DNA of 64,000 nt from Pohlia nutans (GCA_022496805.1 CM040088.1:18941001-19005000); one strand, 5' to 3'; counted from the stretch's first letter, positions 1 through 12,422 are shown. Made by a program: numbers and translations. Notes: a model not told the origin generated them from the letters alone.

Positions 1-1731
1 CAAATGGAAGAGAGACGAGACTATTGGACGTTCAAAAGGTCAGCGATCATAACCCCAGACGTATACATGTCTATCATTGTAGACGGTATGGACCAAAACA
101 CTACTATGGTTCCTAAAATGAGGCAAACAGTGAAGAACATAGAGTCAGGGTTTGTGAAAACTCATTTGTGCGGGGTGCTTGTCCACGGGATTGGATTGTA
201 TGCGGATGTGTGGATAGACGCACATCACAAACACGACAGCAACCAAGTAGTTACTACGGTCATGCACGTCATCAACGATGTGAAGCGCAGAAAGGGTAGA
301 GTACCTCCTACTTTGCGAATTCAAGCGGATAACTGCACGCGAGAGAACAAGAATGTGTACATGTTTGCCCTTTGTACTTCTCTAGTTGGGTTAGGAATCT
401 TTCAAGAAGTGCAGTTGTGTTTTTTGATAGTGGGTCACACACACGAAGACATCGATCAGCGTTTCAGCATAATATCAAATACACTGAAGAGAACAGACAT
501 TGACTCGTTGCAAGAGCTACTACAACTGGTGGAGAAAGGAACGTCATATACGGAGGCCTTCGTGAGTGCACGACATCTGGAAAATGTTTGGGACTGGAAG
601 TCATTCATTACTCCTCATCTCTAAACGGGCGGCGATACATTGACGAGCATCACATTCCCACACCACATGAGGTTCTATATGGAGAACGGTATGTCCCGAG
701 TACAACACAAACACTTCAGTGGAGACGCATGGGGTCCGATCAATGGGCACATGTGTTTACGTTCATTGCCGAGTATTTCGCAGACGCCTGAATTAGCAGA
801 AGTATTCGCAGCAGATGACAGGGAGTTGAGGGCATTGCAGGAGTTTATTGCGTATAAGGAGAGGTGTGTAAGTAGATTACAGTATGTAGAAAAGAACCTG
901 CGAGCCATCGATGAGGCAAAGTGGCTGATGCAGTATCTTATAGAATTTCCCACAAAAGATAGAAGGGAAGAGAGATCCATACCGTTCTAGCCAAGCGAAG
1001 GAAGAGAGAGCGTAATTGAAAACGCACAACCGAAGGAACTGCTTCAGAGCGGACAGAATTTGAACGCGATAATTAGATCAACAGATTTAATTTTATCAAC
1101 AATGCCTGATCCGGAAGGCCGAGGTTACTTTGGTGCTCGCAGAGGGAGGCCATCAACGGTGTCTGTGAGAAGAACGCCAAACCAGAACCGAGATGTTGGA
1201 ATAGGCCAAACATCAACAAGGATGCACACTTCTGGGACGGAGGATCCTTTTCCACCGTTTGATCCAAGAAGTGACATCAAAGTGGGACAATTTGTGGCGC
1301 TGACCGTAGAACACAGTGAGGTACAAGCTGGAGTACCATTCTACGTGGGCAAGGTACTAGAGTTTGGACAACGCTCGCGGGCCTTGAAGATGAAGGTTTT
1401 GTGGTATTGGCCCATTATGCGGGTAGGAATGCAAAGGCTACAAGGTTCAAACAGAGAACGATATGCAAACTGCATGGAAGCAACTTGGGAGCCGTCTGGT
1501 GAAAGACATGGTTGGGTTGATAAAGAAGCAGCTATATTTGCATGGGATGATGTTCCAATAAGAACAAGGACTACATCTGAATCAAGCTATAATATTCTGA
1601 TCCATGGCATCATGACGGAAACAAGGATCCGCATTCCAATTCATGCTAAACCTCATATGATAGAGTATATAGCGCTACAGCTGGAGGAAATGGACAACAT
1701 ACGCTTGCAGAATGACATAGATGCTTATTAA
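1..1731 (+). pseudogene. Transposase-like (DUF7869-type) relic, 5' end outside window
   Basis: One reading frame runs from the left edge to the stop at 1729-1731, interrupted only by TAA at 622-624 and TAG at 988-990; all three segments are in the same frame, so this looks like one protein of more than 570 codons with two nonsense changes. The first part (counting from the ATG at 4) has VDGMDQ (D27, D30), ADNCTRENKN (D109) and GHTHEDIDQRFS (H145, H147, D149, D151). This is the acidic-residue spacing of an RNase H-like DDE/D transposase core, as in the DUF7869 proteins spread through plant and invertebrate genomes. The middle part is charged and probably helical. The last part holds a compact beta-rich stretch (VGQFVALTVEH, PFYVGKVLEF, KVLWYWP) like the BAH/chromo-like tail of such proteins. 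The codon before the ATG at 4 is also open, so the true start is probably upstream. Naming of the superfamily is from memory and uncertain; the broken frame is seen directly. Confidence 0.7.
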
Positions 1732-2400
1732 TTGACAAGATTATTTTCTATACAATACTATTCAGTGGAACATAGTATCGAAGTTTTATCTTAGACAAAA
1801 GATAATAGAGTATACAATATAGCTTAGACTATGTGAATGCTTTCAGAATGACATGATGATTGTGTAGACAATGCGATGACATTTGTAATCTAAATTGTTA
1901 CTCTAAAATAACAATTTGCATGGTCAGTATGTGAGCTATGCGGCATTCAATGTGCATGCAACAATATTTGTAATCCTAGAGTCTTTTGCTCTATTCAAAA
2001 ACTTTATATTTATTAGTGCTACATATTCTATACAATCAAGTATTGTGTACGTAGAAATTTACTCTCCCACAAATTGCAATGTTGAACTACATTGTCAAAA
2101 CAGAAGACAAGTGCACTTTTAATTTCGCAAGTGCATGAATTGCTAATACAGTGTTTTAACCCATATTCTTTCTCGACTAATGTAAATGAGCTTGATTACA
2201 AGAGGAGCACCTTCTCTCCAATGACATTTACAAATGCCTCCAAACTAAGTGAAAATCTAGTGGAAAGTAACAATTTCTCACTTTTAGGCAATTTTGAATT
2301 ATAATTTATATTATATTCAGCAAAAGATGCCAATAACTTTCCGAAAATTTAGGCATCTACTTTTAGAATTATTTTCTGCTGAACCTGCTAGTAAACTACG
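1732..2400. other. AT-rich spacer after the transposase relic
   Basis: No gene recognised. The last 100 bases (around 2376-2398) carry AACCTGCTAGTAAACTAC, which resembles the right end of the 273-base miniature element at 4181-4453, so a decayed relative may abut the next repeat. Confidence 0.4.
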
Positions 2401-2845
2401 ATATGTGATCTGATTAGAAAGGGGATGATTTGTCAAACATTTATGCTTCATTTCATGTTGCAGTGTTTCATCAAAAAAATTGAAGATTTTAATCTAAAAG
2501 TGCTCTTGAAAAAGTCAACTCATAAAATTATGCAACCGAAAAATCTCCAAAAATTGCTACACTTAGAGTATTACATCTCAATCCATGACAACAAATTCAT
2601 CCACAGATTGTCAATATCTTATTCATAATCAAATTGCAAAAGAATTTAAAATTTTGAATTTTAAGTTTTATACAAAAATATAAGTGAAAGCAATCATAGA
2701 TTTAACCGTATGGATAGAATCTAAAATTCATAACGTACAACTTTTATTCATATGTCAAGTTCAAAATATCCCTCTTAGTTGCATTTTATAATGCATCTTT
2801 GCAAAACCGCCCAATCTGGACAGGGTGAAGACGTTTAGGGGTTAA
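2401..2845 (+). mobile_element. TTAA element, family A, left end lost
   Basis: The right terminus ACGTTTAGGGGTTAA (TTAA 2842-2845) is intact. The interior from ATATGTGATCTGATTAG onward matches the complete copies at 49279-49856 and 61750-62335. The left terminus is missing; homology begins at about 2401. Confidence 0.75.
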
Positions 2846-3096
2846 ACACCAAAGTGGCCCTCTCAAGGATAATCGGGTAAAATAAAATGGTATTTTGAGC
2901 TCCAAAATGATGTGTTTAGTAAAAGATTAAAAAAAATCACCCCCTTCCAAAATTCCGAACCCATCTATTAGAGTTGTTTATTTCTTAATACACATCCAAA
3001 AATTTGCATATCTTAAAGTCAACTAACTTTGACCATGCAAAATTCCATGAGGTTTTTTTCAAAGTGTATTAAATGAATCTTTCTTTGTTTTGGTCT

Positions 3097-4013
3097 TTAA
3101 CCCCTAAAGGACCAGGACCATATTCTTACAAAAAACCATGAAAAACGCAGCATTTGGAAGTTGCAGAAGAAATCATATGTTTTTTAGTTTTTTCATCATT
3201 TAACCGTAAGATCTAATACCCAACTTGAATTTTCATGTGAGCACAAAATTTGAGAGCCAAATGACCATTAGATTCTTAGATTATAAGGATCAAAGTTGCA
3301 AAAGAAGATTTTTTGGGGTTCTATCCGGTGACAAATTTGAACTTTAGAAATTAATATCTTTTTTTTTAATGGGTTAGAAATTCAATGAATGGCAAGGCCA
3401 TGTTAACAATTAAGTTAAGTCTTCAAATATAAAATCTTGTAAGAAAAAAGCTCATATTAATTTTTTCATAAAACAATTACTAGAAGTGGGTACAAAGTGA
3501 AAGGAAAAAGAAAATCATTAATAAGTTGGACATGGAATTGTAAAATGTCAATCTTAACGGTGAGAATGTTGTACTTGGAAATCTTCACCTAGTGCCTTTT
3601 ATTTCATTAAAAAATATTGAAAATTGAGTTTAGAAATGAGCTTCAAAGTTTTTTTTGTCCAAACTGCCCAAAAAACAGATCTCCTTATAACTTTTATCCC
3701 ATTGCTCAAAATGGGTACATTTAAAGCTTCATTTGTAGATAAAGATCAACCAATCATGAATCAAAAAAGAAATTTTGAAAAAGAGTAAAAAATAAAAAAA
3801 TTCTTGCTGCCCGATCTCGCTTCAAAAACTTCAAATGCTTATAACTTTTGCAATACTTATCGGAATGACATGAAACGAAGTGCGACATGTAGAGTGTAGT
3901 TTTTGGAAGCTACACTGAAATTTTCATTGAATTTTTTTAAAATATGAGGTCCCTGGAGGCTGCCCAAAAAGTGGAACCACCAGAATATGGTCACTCAAAA
4001 ATTTAGGGGTTAA
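3097..4013. mobile_element. TTAA element, family I (917 bp)
   Basis: Starts TTAA-CCCCTAAAGGACC and ends with TTTAGGGG-TTAA. ACCATATTC near the left end is mirrored by AATATGGT near the right end. No open reading frame of note. This is the only copy of the family in the window. Confidence 0.8.
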
Positions 4014-4180
4014 AATTAAAAAAATTAGGTTCATCCTGTCATTCAAATTGAGGAAAAACCAAAAAATGGTCTCAGAAGCATTTTTTGATGATCTACTTAG
4101 TTTGTAGCAATGAAAAAAATTGTTTATTTGATCAATTAAGGTAATAAATTACATATTTAACTTCATTTTGGTGTACACTA

Positions 4181-4453
4181 CCGTAGTACCATAGCAGGGT
4201 CGCCACCTTGTGAACGAATATTTAATTTTTTTGGAAAAAATAAGGTTCGCTCCTCAAAAAATGAATTTCTTGATTTTTGTTTCTGAAAAAAAGAATGATT
4301 AAAAATGGCCCAAAATAGTCCAAAATAGCTTAGAAATAGAAAAATATCGCTTAAAATAATTTATTCTATTTTCGTTCTTATGTCCTCATAATCTCCAATT
4401 TTTTACGTTTTTTTTTTTAATTATTTTTTGGCGAACCTGCTATGGTACTACAG
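4181..4453. mobile_element. Miniature inverted-repeat element, 273 bp
   Basis: Terminal inverted repeats of about 25 bases: GTAGTACCATAGCAGG on the left and CCTGCTATGGTACTAC on the right, followed inward by CGCCA/TGGCG. Interior AT-rich. The target duplication is not clear, so no superfamily is given. It ends about 360 bases before the POLE3-like start codon. Confidence 0.75.
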
Positions 4454-4811
4454 CATAATGAAAGAAATTTCTCACAAAGAAATGAAAGAAACGTTGTGAA
4501 AATGACCCTCAGTGAAAATGAGAAAAATTGCTTGTCAATTGTTCAATTGGCCCAAAGCAAAAGCTTCTTTACCGACAGTGGCCCGAGCGCTCTTTTTTTT
4601 CAAACGCCTTGCAATTGAGTTTCTTTCGATTTGATTTTTCTCCCTTCCGAGAGTTTGCAGAGAAAGATTGTGTGTAAATGGACTGGCGATGGCGGAATCG
4701 TTGAACTGCGGGAATCGAGGCAAACGTAACTGATCTTTGAGGCCGAATTCTTGAGTGTATTGATTGTAAGTTTTTGTGTTTTGAGAACGGAATTAGGGTT
4801 TTGTGTGAGCG

Positions 4812-6697
4812 ATGGGAGGAGGAGACAGTGAGGACTTGCCGCTGGCCAATGTGAAGCGTGTGGTGAAGACGAAGCTGCAGGAGCTGACGCTGGTGCATTA
4901 CGGGGAAGAGCGCGACGTGGCTGTGAATAAAGATGCGCTCCTTGCGTTTTCTGAAAGCGCCAAGATTTTCATCCACTTCCTTTCGGCTACGTATGCGACT
5001 TCACCTTTTTTTTTTCTTGTTCTTTTTTTTTGCGCTCTCCTGATTTCTGAAATCACATCAGAATTCGACAAACTCATTCATGGTCTCTATTTTCTGAAAA
5101 CCAAAGCATTCTTAGAATGTAATTTTTGTGTTATGCGTCTAGCGATACTCAAGGTTGCGATGCACCAACGGTTTAGCAAAGATTCTCATGTCCTTATACG
5201 TAATACTCACTGCCTTCCATAATCGCCATCACTCACTGTGCAAACAGAGGCTGATTGAGAAAGAAAAATGTCGCTTTTTAGGTGTGATTACCTTACTTTT
5301 GACAACAGAAAACAATTAGGTTTTACTTCAATCACCATATCAAAGCGGTCTCGATTGTAAAAACTTTCAAAACATATTTAGGATCAGTGTTACCAGAATA
5401 GTCTTGTTTTCTCTTTCATGCTTTGAGTTAGAAAAAGTATTTCCGAGATTTTTGAATCTATGTGAGAAGATGCGGTTGCTGCTTTCTGAGCTTCTTCTTA
5501 CTGAGATTAAGAACACTTTTTGAGTCAGGATGGTCAAGTCTTGGGGTGTAGCGAGTGCTATTGAGTTTTTTCTTTTCTTTTCTTTTATGTTTAGCAAATT
5601 ATACTAAGTGGCTGGAAATAAAACCAGGGAATTGAATTGTGGTACCATGTGCAGAGCCAATGAAGTATGTCGGGAGTCAAAGCGACAAACTATCAATGCC
5701 GATGACGTGCTCAAGGCAGTGGAGGAGTTGGATTTTCCAGAGTTTTCCGAGCCTCTGATGCGCTGTCTTGCAGGTTAGTCTGCTCATTCATAAACCCTAA
5801 ACCCGGCTGCTACTTTTTCACATAACTGACATGGCTTTCCAGTTTCTGAGATTGATTCTTTTGAGCTCTGGTGTGAATGAAACCTGCTTGTATTCTTAGG
5901 AATTAAGGTAGAAGATACTCTTTCCGTCACTCTAATCACTTTGTTATAGGCAGGAATGTGCTTTCTTTACGAGATCACTCAATAGAGAGATCACTTTGGT
6001 TACTGCAAGAGCCAAACTCTCTTGAGATCAAATTATTCTCTCACTCGATTTCTTATGCAATCATACAAGAACCAAACTCTCCTTAACCCCTAAAGGACCA
6101 AGAAGCCCAAATTGGGCCTCATGTTTTCTTTTTTAGCAGTTTTGAGTAGGTCTTTTGTGGACTTTCCTCTTGTTCAAATTTCTTTGTTTCTTGACCAACA
6201 CATACAATGTTCTTCACTGATTCCGATGATATAAAATTCGGTTCCATCTGAATTCTACTTTTCACAATGTGATCAATTGAATTTGTCATTTTAAAGCCAT
6301 GAATCCTTGGTCCTTTAGGGGTTAAGATCAATTTGTTTTCTCATTTTGATGATTGGTCGCCTAACCTATTTAGGGCTTATAGATGTCATTTATGAAATAA
6401 AATAGGATACAATGCAATCATTCAAAGTGGGAGGGTGAAGGGACAGGAGACAACTCCATTTGCATTTAGAAATGAGTGGCCATAGAATTTAGTCAAGTCA
6501 TGCTTACAGCACTTGGTAATTTTGCAGCTTTTCGGAAGGATCAAGATGCGAAGAAACTTGATAAGCGGAAAAGCTCTGGTGCACCCACGCCCAGGAAACG
6601 GAAATCCGATGGAATTGTTGCTGATGGAGAGATTGCAAATGGAGAGTACGATGATGGAGCGGCCATGGCTGACGATGAGGACACAACAGATACCTAA
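4812..6697 (+). CDS. POLE3: DNA polymerase epsilon histone-fold subunit (POLE3/DPB4, NF-YB11/12-like)
   Basis: Three exons, 4812-4990, 5655-5773 and 6528-6697, join in frame into 155 residues; both introns are GT-AG and split codons 60 and 100. Residues 9-99 form an H2B/NF-YB-type histone fold: helix 1 around NVKRVVKTKL (13-22), long helix 2 from NKDALLAFSESAKIFIHFL through ATANEVCRES, the RQTINADDVL loop, then KAVEEL and FPEFSEPLMRCL. These features match POLE3/Dpb4 and Arabidopsis NF-YB11/12, rather than the CCAAT-binding NF-YB proteins. The tail is basic (PRKRKSDG, a likely nuclear signal) then acidic (ADDEDTTDT). The family partners a POLE4/Dpb3-type subunit in the polymerase epsilon holoenzyme at replication forks and takes part in histone handling. 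The loop between helices 1 and 2 (LTLVHYGEERD) is longer than in the animal protein. Intron 2 carries a TTAA element at 6083-6325. The ATG at 4812 sits in a good context and gives the expected N-terminus. Confidence 0.93.
6083..6325 (+). mobile_element. TTAA element, family C (243 bp), inside the POLE3-like intron 2
   Basis: TTAA 6083-6086 then CCCCTAAAGGACCAAG; the right end is CTTGGTCCTTTAGGGG then TTAA 6322-6325, so the terminal repeat is about 16 bases and perfect. Relatives at 41355, 41738 and 56838. It lies about 200 bases upstream of the exon 3 acceptor and does not disturb the splice sites I can see. Confidence 0.88.
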
Positions 6698-8326
6698 TGA
6701 CACTCTCATATGAAGCTTATGCTGCAATGCTGTTTACGACTCTTTCATTCAGGTTCCTATATTCTGCTACACAGAGTGGGTGTCCCTATGACTCCTCATG
6801 CACCACCGAAATCAATCAGGAGCAGTAATAGGACCTTGCAATGAAACTCCATGTTCCTATGATTACTCACCAAATTCAATTACAAGTAATACTAGGAACA
6901 ATGAAATTAGACACTCTTTTGGACTCATGTGCAATAGATGACATTCACTTGCAAAAAGAACACTTTGTTGCATAAATGTAGAAGTTAGCTTGATTTCTGA
7001 GGTTGTGGTGGATTTTTTTATTTTTAATATATTTAATTTTAAATGGAATAGGGGCATGGTAATAGTTGTGAGAATCTTCAAATGCCATCTATCGTAATAT
7101 CATATGTATTTTGTTGAGTTTTATTTACTTTAAAAATGTATGGATGCCAACTTGTTGCAATACTGGTGGATATGGATCTTAATGATGTATAATATGATGC
7201 AAAGATGCATCATAGATGTTATGGCTTTCAAAAATGTAATTTTTTTTGAGTGCTTCTACTAAAGAGTGTTCAAAACCAAATTTTTGGGTGAATAATTTTG
7301 AAGTTCATCTATTAAAAAAATTGATTGCATTGTGCTTCAAGTTTTTGTGGAATTGTACAATACAAGTTACTATCCAGTAATTTTAGTATCTACTAATTTT
7401 CAAAGAGTTACAATGCTTCAAGTTTTTGTGTTTGTACTTTTACATTTTATTTACTTGTGTTTATGTTACGATTTTTTGAATGAAAATGTTAAAGCATCTT
7501 CAATGTAACCTTCTATAGTTCTCATCCTCAGATACAACTGGCAATGTGGTGCACTTGCATTCTCCGACAATTATATCAACTTTGAACTTATCATCATCCT
7601 CAAAAAAATGGGTAAGAACTTTTAACCTTGAGTTAAAAGTTAAATAAGACTCATCTTCATATTTTCAAAATTAGAAATTCATATTTCTCTCATTAAAAAG
7701 TAGATAGATTGGATTTCAAAATACCCACCAGTTTTGCCTTTCCTTTTCCAAGATTGAAAAGATTCAATGTTGGAACATTTTGAAATCTACTAATGATTTA
7801 GCAAGCCAATGTGGAGATAAGACCAAAATTAAGAAAATAAAATAAGAAACATAACCACTGACAAGCATTGTGGTGGAAGCAAAAATCCTTTTAACATGAA
7901 AACCCATTTAAAGCAAAGGGCCTTATTTCATTCTTAGTATGAATGTTGTTCCCTAAATATACCTAAATTGTTCTTTTAAGGTTGTCAATCCAAATGCATT
8001 GACCAATCAAGTTTTTATGTGCCATGTTTGGACACTCGACATGATTATAATTACATGACCTTAGAAGGTTGATAGAGGATTAATTCAATCTTTTGTGAAA
8101 GTCAATCATTCCTAATTTCCTACACTTCCTCAAAATTTCAGATTTAATAGTTTAAAATCCTCAAAAGACCACAATATGGTCCCTCTACTATGCACAAATG
8201 TCTGGAGACTAATCATCAACAAGTTTGCAACAAGCTTAGATATTGATGTTGTATACATTCTCAAATTCAATACACATTCATCCTCAAAGATTGTCATGGT
8301 GTCCATGTAAGAACCCTGTTTAAATC
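6698..8326. other. Non-coding stretch downstream of the POLE3-like gene
   Basis: Contains the 3' untranslated region. Two imperfect hairpins lie in tandem at about 6786-6834 (TCCCTATGACTCCT paired with AGGAGCAGTAATAGGA) and 6852-6899 (GTTCCTATGATTACT paired with AGTAATACTAGGAAC); they look like a duplicated unit. The rest is AT-rich with nothing recognised. Confidence 0.5.
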
Positions 8327-8840
8327 ACAATGACTCATTTAAGTAGTTGGACACCATATGAATTGTTCTCATAAATTGAGAAATTAGAATCATGAAGTAA
8401 AATTTGGACATATTGTACAAAAGGGATTCTCCGCTCATGTTTAATTTCACTTAGAATGGAATATATTTAGACCTATTATTATATGAATGAAATTTCTATG
8501 TAAAAATAAACTTTTTGTGAAGTCAAAATTTGAGGCCAAATCCCAAACAATAAGATTTTAACCAATAAAAATTTAAAATTCATGAAACTTGTAACATGTA
8601 ATTCTAGTCAAGATGTACATTCTTACAAAAAACTATAGACATGTTGACTTTTCACAAAAAGATTGTTTTTACATAGAAATTTCATTCAGATAATAATAGG
8701 TCTAAATATATTCCATTTTAAATGATATTAAACAACATAGACTCACTTTTGTACAACAAGTCCAAATTTTACTTCATGATTCCAATTTCTCAATTTATGA
8801 GAGCAATTCATAGTGTCCAACTACTTAAGTGAGTCAGTGT
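8327..8840. mobile_element. Foldback element, 514 bp, arms of about 210 bases
   Basis: The left arm begins ACAATGACTCATTTAAGT and the right arm ends ACTTAAGTGAGTCAGTGT. The arms stay complementary inward through the sequence around ATATATTTAGACCTATTATTA to TTTTTGTGAAGTCAA, leaving a loop of roughly 100 bases (about 8535-8645). No coding capacity. Confidence 0.8.
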
Positions 8841-9415
8841 AGATTGTTGAGTTTTGCCCCTTCATTTCACTAATGCATGTATGCACAATGAAAGTCTTGA
8901 CTGTGGAACAATCTCCCCAAAGGAATATCACTCACTCATTGCTCACCGCTTTATCTTGCTTTCTACAACAATCCTACAACTATTTTACCCCTCATTACTC
9001 AAGCATCATGAAAGTTTTGCAAAGTTCACTTCATCCAATAAATATACATGATGGAAGCTTCAAAGAAAAAATGCTCTACATGAATCAATGGCATAAATAT
9101 AATGAAAGAATCTCAATGATTTCCTTAAAGTTGATCACATGAAAACTACTTGAAAGATGCATCTCCAAGAGCTGCAACTGCGTTTTCTATGGCCATTGAT
9201 ACAGATTGCAGAATGAATGAGGCTTGAATGCCAAATACATGGTATTGTGAAACTAATCTACATGTTGCCAAGAAACAGCACAGACACGTATTGACGGTAA
9301 AAGTCAGGGAAAGTCAACCCTTGTCTACCCTGTAAAGTCTGAAAGTCATGACAACGATATGGAAGATGACAAGTGAACCCAGATCACCAAAATGGCTTTT
9401 TCCAGCCTTTTGAGT
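8841..9415. other. Spacer and 3' flank of the LPAT gene
   Basis: No gene recognised. The part next to 9415 should contain the LPAT 3' untranslated region on the minus strand. Confidence 0.4.
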
Positions 9416-11648
9416 TTACAGCTTTTTTCTTTTGCTACGGACTAGACGGGAGAAAAAAAAGGGGGTAGGTCTCCAAGAATAATAAGTGCTCAAAGCGAGT
9501 CCTAAACAGACGACACACACGTAAGCCTTGACCCAGAAAGAGTTGTACAACCACCACCATATCCAAAGACTAGGGATCAATTGCAGGAAGAAGAAATTGA
9601 AAAGACCCTTGGCAAGGCTCAGTGGCTTCTCTCCGATTCCACTGTTGGGGAACGAACCTGTCTCACTGAATGAGGCTAACATTTTATCCTTCTTATGGAA
9701 CAAGTCAAACAGCCACTTATTCATACCGTCTTCTGACTGTGGAATCTCAGCCATGGCTATTCGACGAATGTGCATGTGCACTTCTGATGGATCTGTTCCG
9801 TATAGATTGTTTATGAATAATGGACACCGCTCCTTGTACCCTATTGTCAGGTCATAAACTGCATGAATTCACACACCAACATCGTTGCAGGAATATGAGT
9901 ACCTCCAACCTCAAATTGTGGTATGTATACATGTAAAAACCCCGTTCGAGAGAACATGAAAAATGTCACGATAAACAAGGTAACGTGAAGAAAAGAGAAC
10001 ATGCAAATGTCATGTTGAGTGTGTTATGGATAAACACGATAACATGAAGAAAAGAGAACATGAAAAGTGAAGAAAAGAGAACATGAAAATGTCACGTTGA
10101 ATGTGTTATGGATAAACAAGATAATGTAAAGATTGTATTTGTCTCAATAACAAGTTCAATGTGACATTTCCACGGGATTTTTTATTACTGGTAGCAAATG
10201 CAACATCCAAAGAGACTTGTGTGTGCTGTAGCTACCTGCATCAAGAGAGCCACGTAGCTGAGAGAGGCAAGTGACAAAGCCACGAGTGCGAGGTTGTAGC
10301 ACATTGACAAGCTCCGGCGTGCCGAAAGTTTTTTTGGTGTATGCATTGCCTTTGTCTCGTTTCTGTTCACTGTCATCACAGCAGTCGAGCTTGTTGAGCA
10401 CATAAATTTGACACACATAGCTCTACAATTGAATTGAATCAGAATACAATACAATGGTGTGGTTTGAGCTTACGAGAAATCGGTGCCTTCGGGAAATATA
10501 ACAAGCCAGAGAGGGTCTCTTTTGTCTTGAAAGCTGTCAAGATAAGACTTGATCGTAGGTTCATCGACTTCCCACTTTCTGTCCAGCATCAGAAACTCAA
10601 ACACGTAAAATGCCCAACCAAAGAGCGGCAAGTTCTTCACCGAGCTTTTCACCGCGTACTTGCAGTATCCCAGTTTGCCTTTCCGAATTGCCAAGTTCCA
10701 TATGTACATCCAGTCCACCTCAGTACGGTGATTGCACATCAGCATCACACGATCCTCGCTCGGTACTACATCCCCTGCAAAAATCACCTTCACAACAACC
10801 ATCTCTCTGTGAGATTCAAAGGCAACAACAAGTACTATTCTCTGTTCATAACCCCCTAAGCGTCTAAAACGCCCAATATGGCCAACTTTGCAACGGTGGC
10901 ATTTTTCTCATTTTACCTCGGTTTTCTGATTGCAATCAACATCATTTTAAAGCTCTTGCTCTATACTTCAAGATCAAGAGCGTTAGATCGTGTCAAACTG
11001 AAGTTATTTTCACACAAACAGATGGTTTACAACAAGGGGTCCAATTTTCCTACACTAGAGAAAAATACACAGTGGACGATGTTTTTGAATTTTTGAATTT
11101 TTTTCGGATCTGAAAAGTTCAAAACCATAATACCTTTGTATCGTTCACTTGCTCGAATAAATACGGCCACAGAGCCAGCCAGCTTCCCACGAAGAAGGAC
11201 GTTCCAAGACGACTGTAATGGACACTGAAGAAGCGAGGGAGGTAATAGACGACAGGCGATAGGAATGTGAGCAGCACGAACGATGTCAAGAGCAAACACG
11301 CCAAACACGCTAAACCCCGCACCCTTCGAAAGAACGTCAGAGGTCGATGAAGATGCAACTTATCGCCCTGCAACCAACCAAAAAAAACAAACAAACAAAC
11401 CCTAATTCAATTTCACAACGACCTAAGAAACCTTCATAAGAAATATTGCTTTTAAAAGAAAGAATCTTTGACATGCAATTCAAAAATTTCAAAATTCTCA
11501 CTGAAGTTGCATCGATTCTGTCACTCATCTCTCTCACTCACTCACTCACCTGCGCTGCGTACACAGTTGGAATGGAAAACCCCTGCTTTCTTTTGGTTTC
11601 GCCGTTCAGCAACACGTCACCCGGATTATGCGAACCATTCACCGCCAT
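9416..11648 (-). CDS. LPAT4: 1-acyl-sn-glycerol-3-phosphate acyltransferase, LPAT4/5-like
   Basis: Five minus-strand coding exons: 11648-11550, 11367-11134, 10787-10474, 10369-10236, 9858-9416. They join in frame into 407 residues. The enzyme acylates lysophosphatidate to phosphatidate in the ER (glycerolipid synthesis). Residues 34-111 hold two hydrophobic segments ([18 protein letters not shown] and [18 protein letters not shown]). Motif I is [10 protein letters not shown] with H131 and D136 of HX4[10 protein letters not shown] is the motif II region; motif III is FPEGTDF (209-215). The stretch TYGTDP-like [15 protein letters not shown] followed by EIPQSED is typical of the AGPAT3/4/5-LPAT4/5 clade. 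Two C-terminal membrane spans lie near 346-388 and the end KRKKL fits a KXKXX ER-retrieval signal. The N-terminus (33 residues, exon 1) is not conserved; the start is the first ATG of an open stretch ending at donor CAG-GTGAG. Exon 3 is placed at GTGATTTTTGCAGG so that the conserved VIFAGD is kept; an alternative acceptor 12 bases downstream would drop it. LPAT4 versus LPAT5 cannot be decided. Confidence 0.92.
9953..10133. repeat. Imperfect minisatellite in LPAT intron 4
   Basis: About three units of roughly 60-66 bases built on GAAGAAAAGAGAACATG, AATGTCACGTTGA and GTGTTATGGATAAACA. Lies wholly within the intron 9859-10235. Confidence 0.75.
10849..10880. repeat. Isolated TTAA-element-like end in LPAT intron 2
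   Basis: ATAACCCCCTAAGCGTC resembles the left terminus of the TTAA elements with the target changed to ATAA. No right end was found before the exon at 11134, so it is a fragment or a chance match. Confidence 0.3.
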
Positions 11649-12422
11649 CTCCAAAGTGTTTTTCCCACAATTCAAAAAAGTTTTGCCTCCCGAAAACCCT
11701 CGTTGGAATAATAAAATTCAAACTCCGACCGCCATGAAAGCTTCAGATCCAGCAGGTTCAGGGCGGAGAAAACGAGGAGTCAGTCGGCATCAGTCACCTC
11801 CATCGTATGGTCCCCATTGATAGCCCCAAGCGGAAATGTGGGTATGCCCACAATCGGGATCGACTGGCGTGAAAATGCCTGCAACTGTGAATGAAGACGA
11901 TGATCGTCGCAAATATGAAAAACGGTTTGTGATGAGCCCGAGGAGGGAAAAGCAGCCCACGAGCGATGAACAACCCTTTTTTTCTTCTGTGTTTTTTTTT
12001 TCAAAAGAAAGAAGGTTCCCGCTACGTGGCGCAAACCCACAGTGTGTGCCCTTCCGTATTTTCCGTGTCCTGCCACCTCATCGGTGTGGAGCCTGTGACC
12101 GTGGGTTTGGTTTTAGGGTTTCCTTCAACCGGAAAGGAACCTAAACCTAACTGCAATACCTACCTACTGAACAGACTCCTATGCGCAAGTAGTGTGGCTC
12201 CAACGCTACTTGTACCACACCAGACTTGTCAACAGACAAAAGTAGCCCGACCACTTCAAACATGAGTTCCTTCTCGATAGGATATAAGGACAAGAGTGTC
12301 TCTTCAAGTAACCTCGAACTTCACAAATATGTCCAAATCTCTTGATGTCATCTATAATTCACGCAAGTGCGTCTGCATCCCCTAAAATTGTTTTCTCGTA
12401 GCAAAACTCCATTCTTTCCTAC
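11649..12422. other. Upstream region of the LPAT gene
   Basis: Should hold the 5' untranslated region and promoter of LPAT on the minus strand. It is less AT-rich than the flanks. I see no convincing TATA box and no other gene. Confidence 0.4.

Noticed and set aside
4535..5222. Open stretches on the minus strand and in readthrough of exon 1 around the POLE3-like start
   Set aside because: They overlap exon 1 and intron 1 of the clearly recognised gene and have no family features of their own.
9528..11820. Plus-strand open stretches across the LPAT gene
   Set aside because: They are antisense to exons whose minus-strand product is unmistakable.
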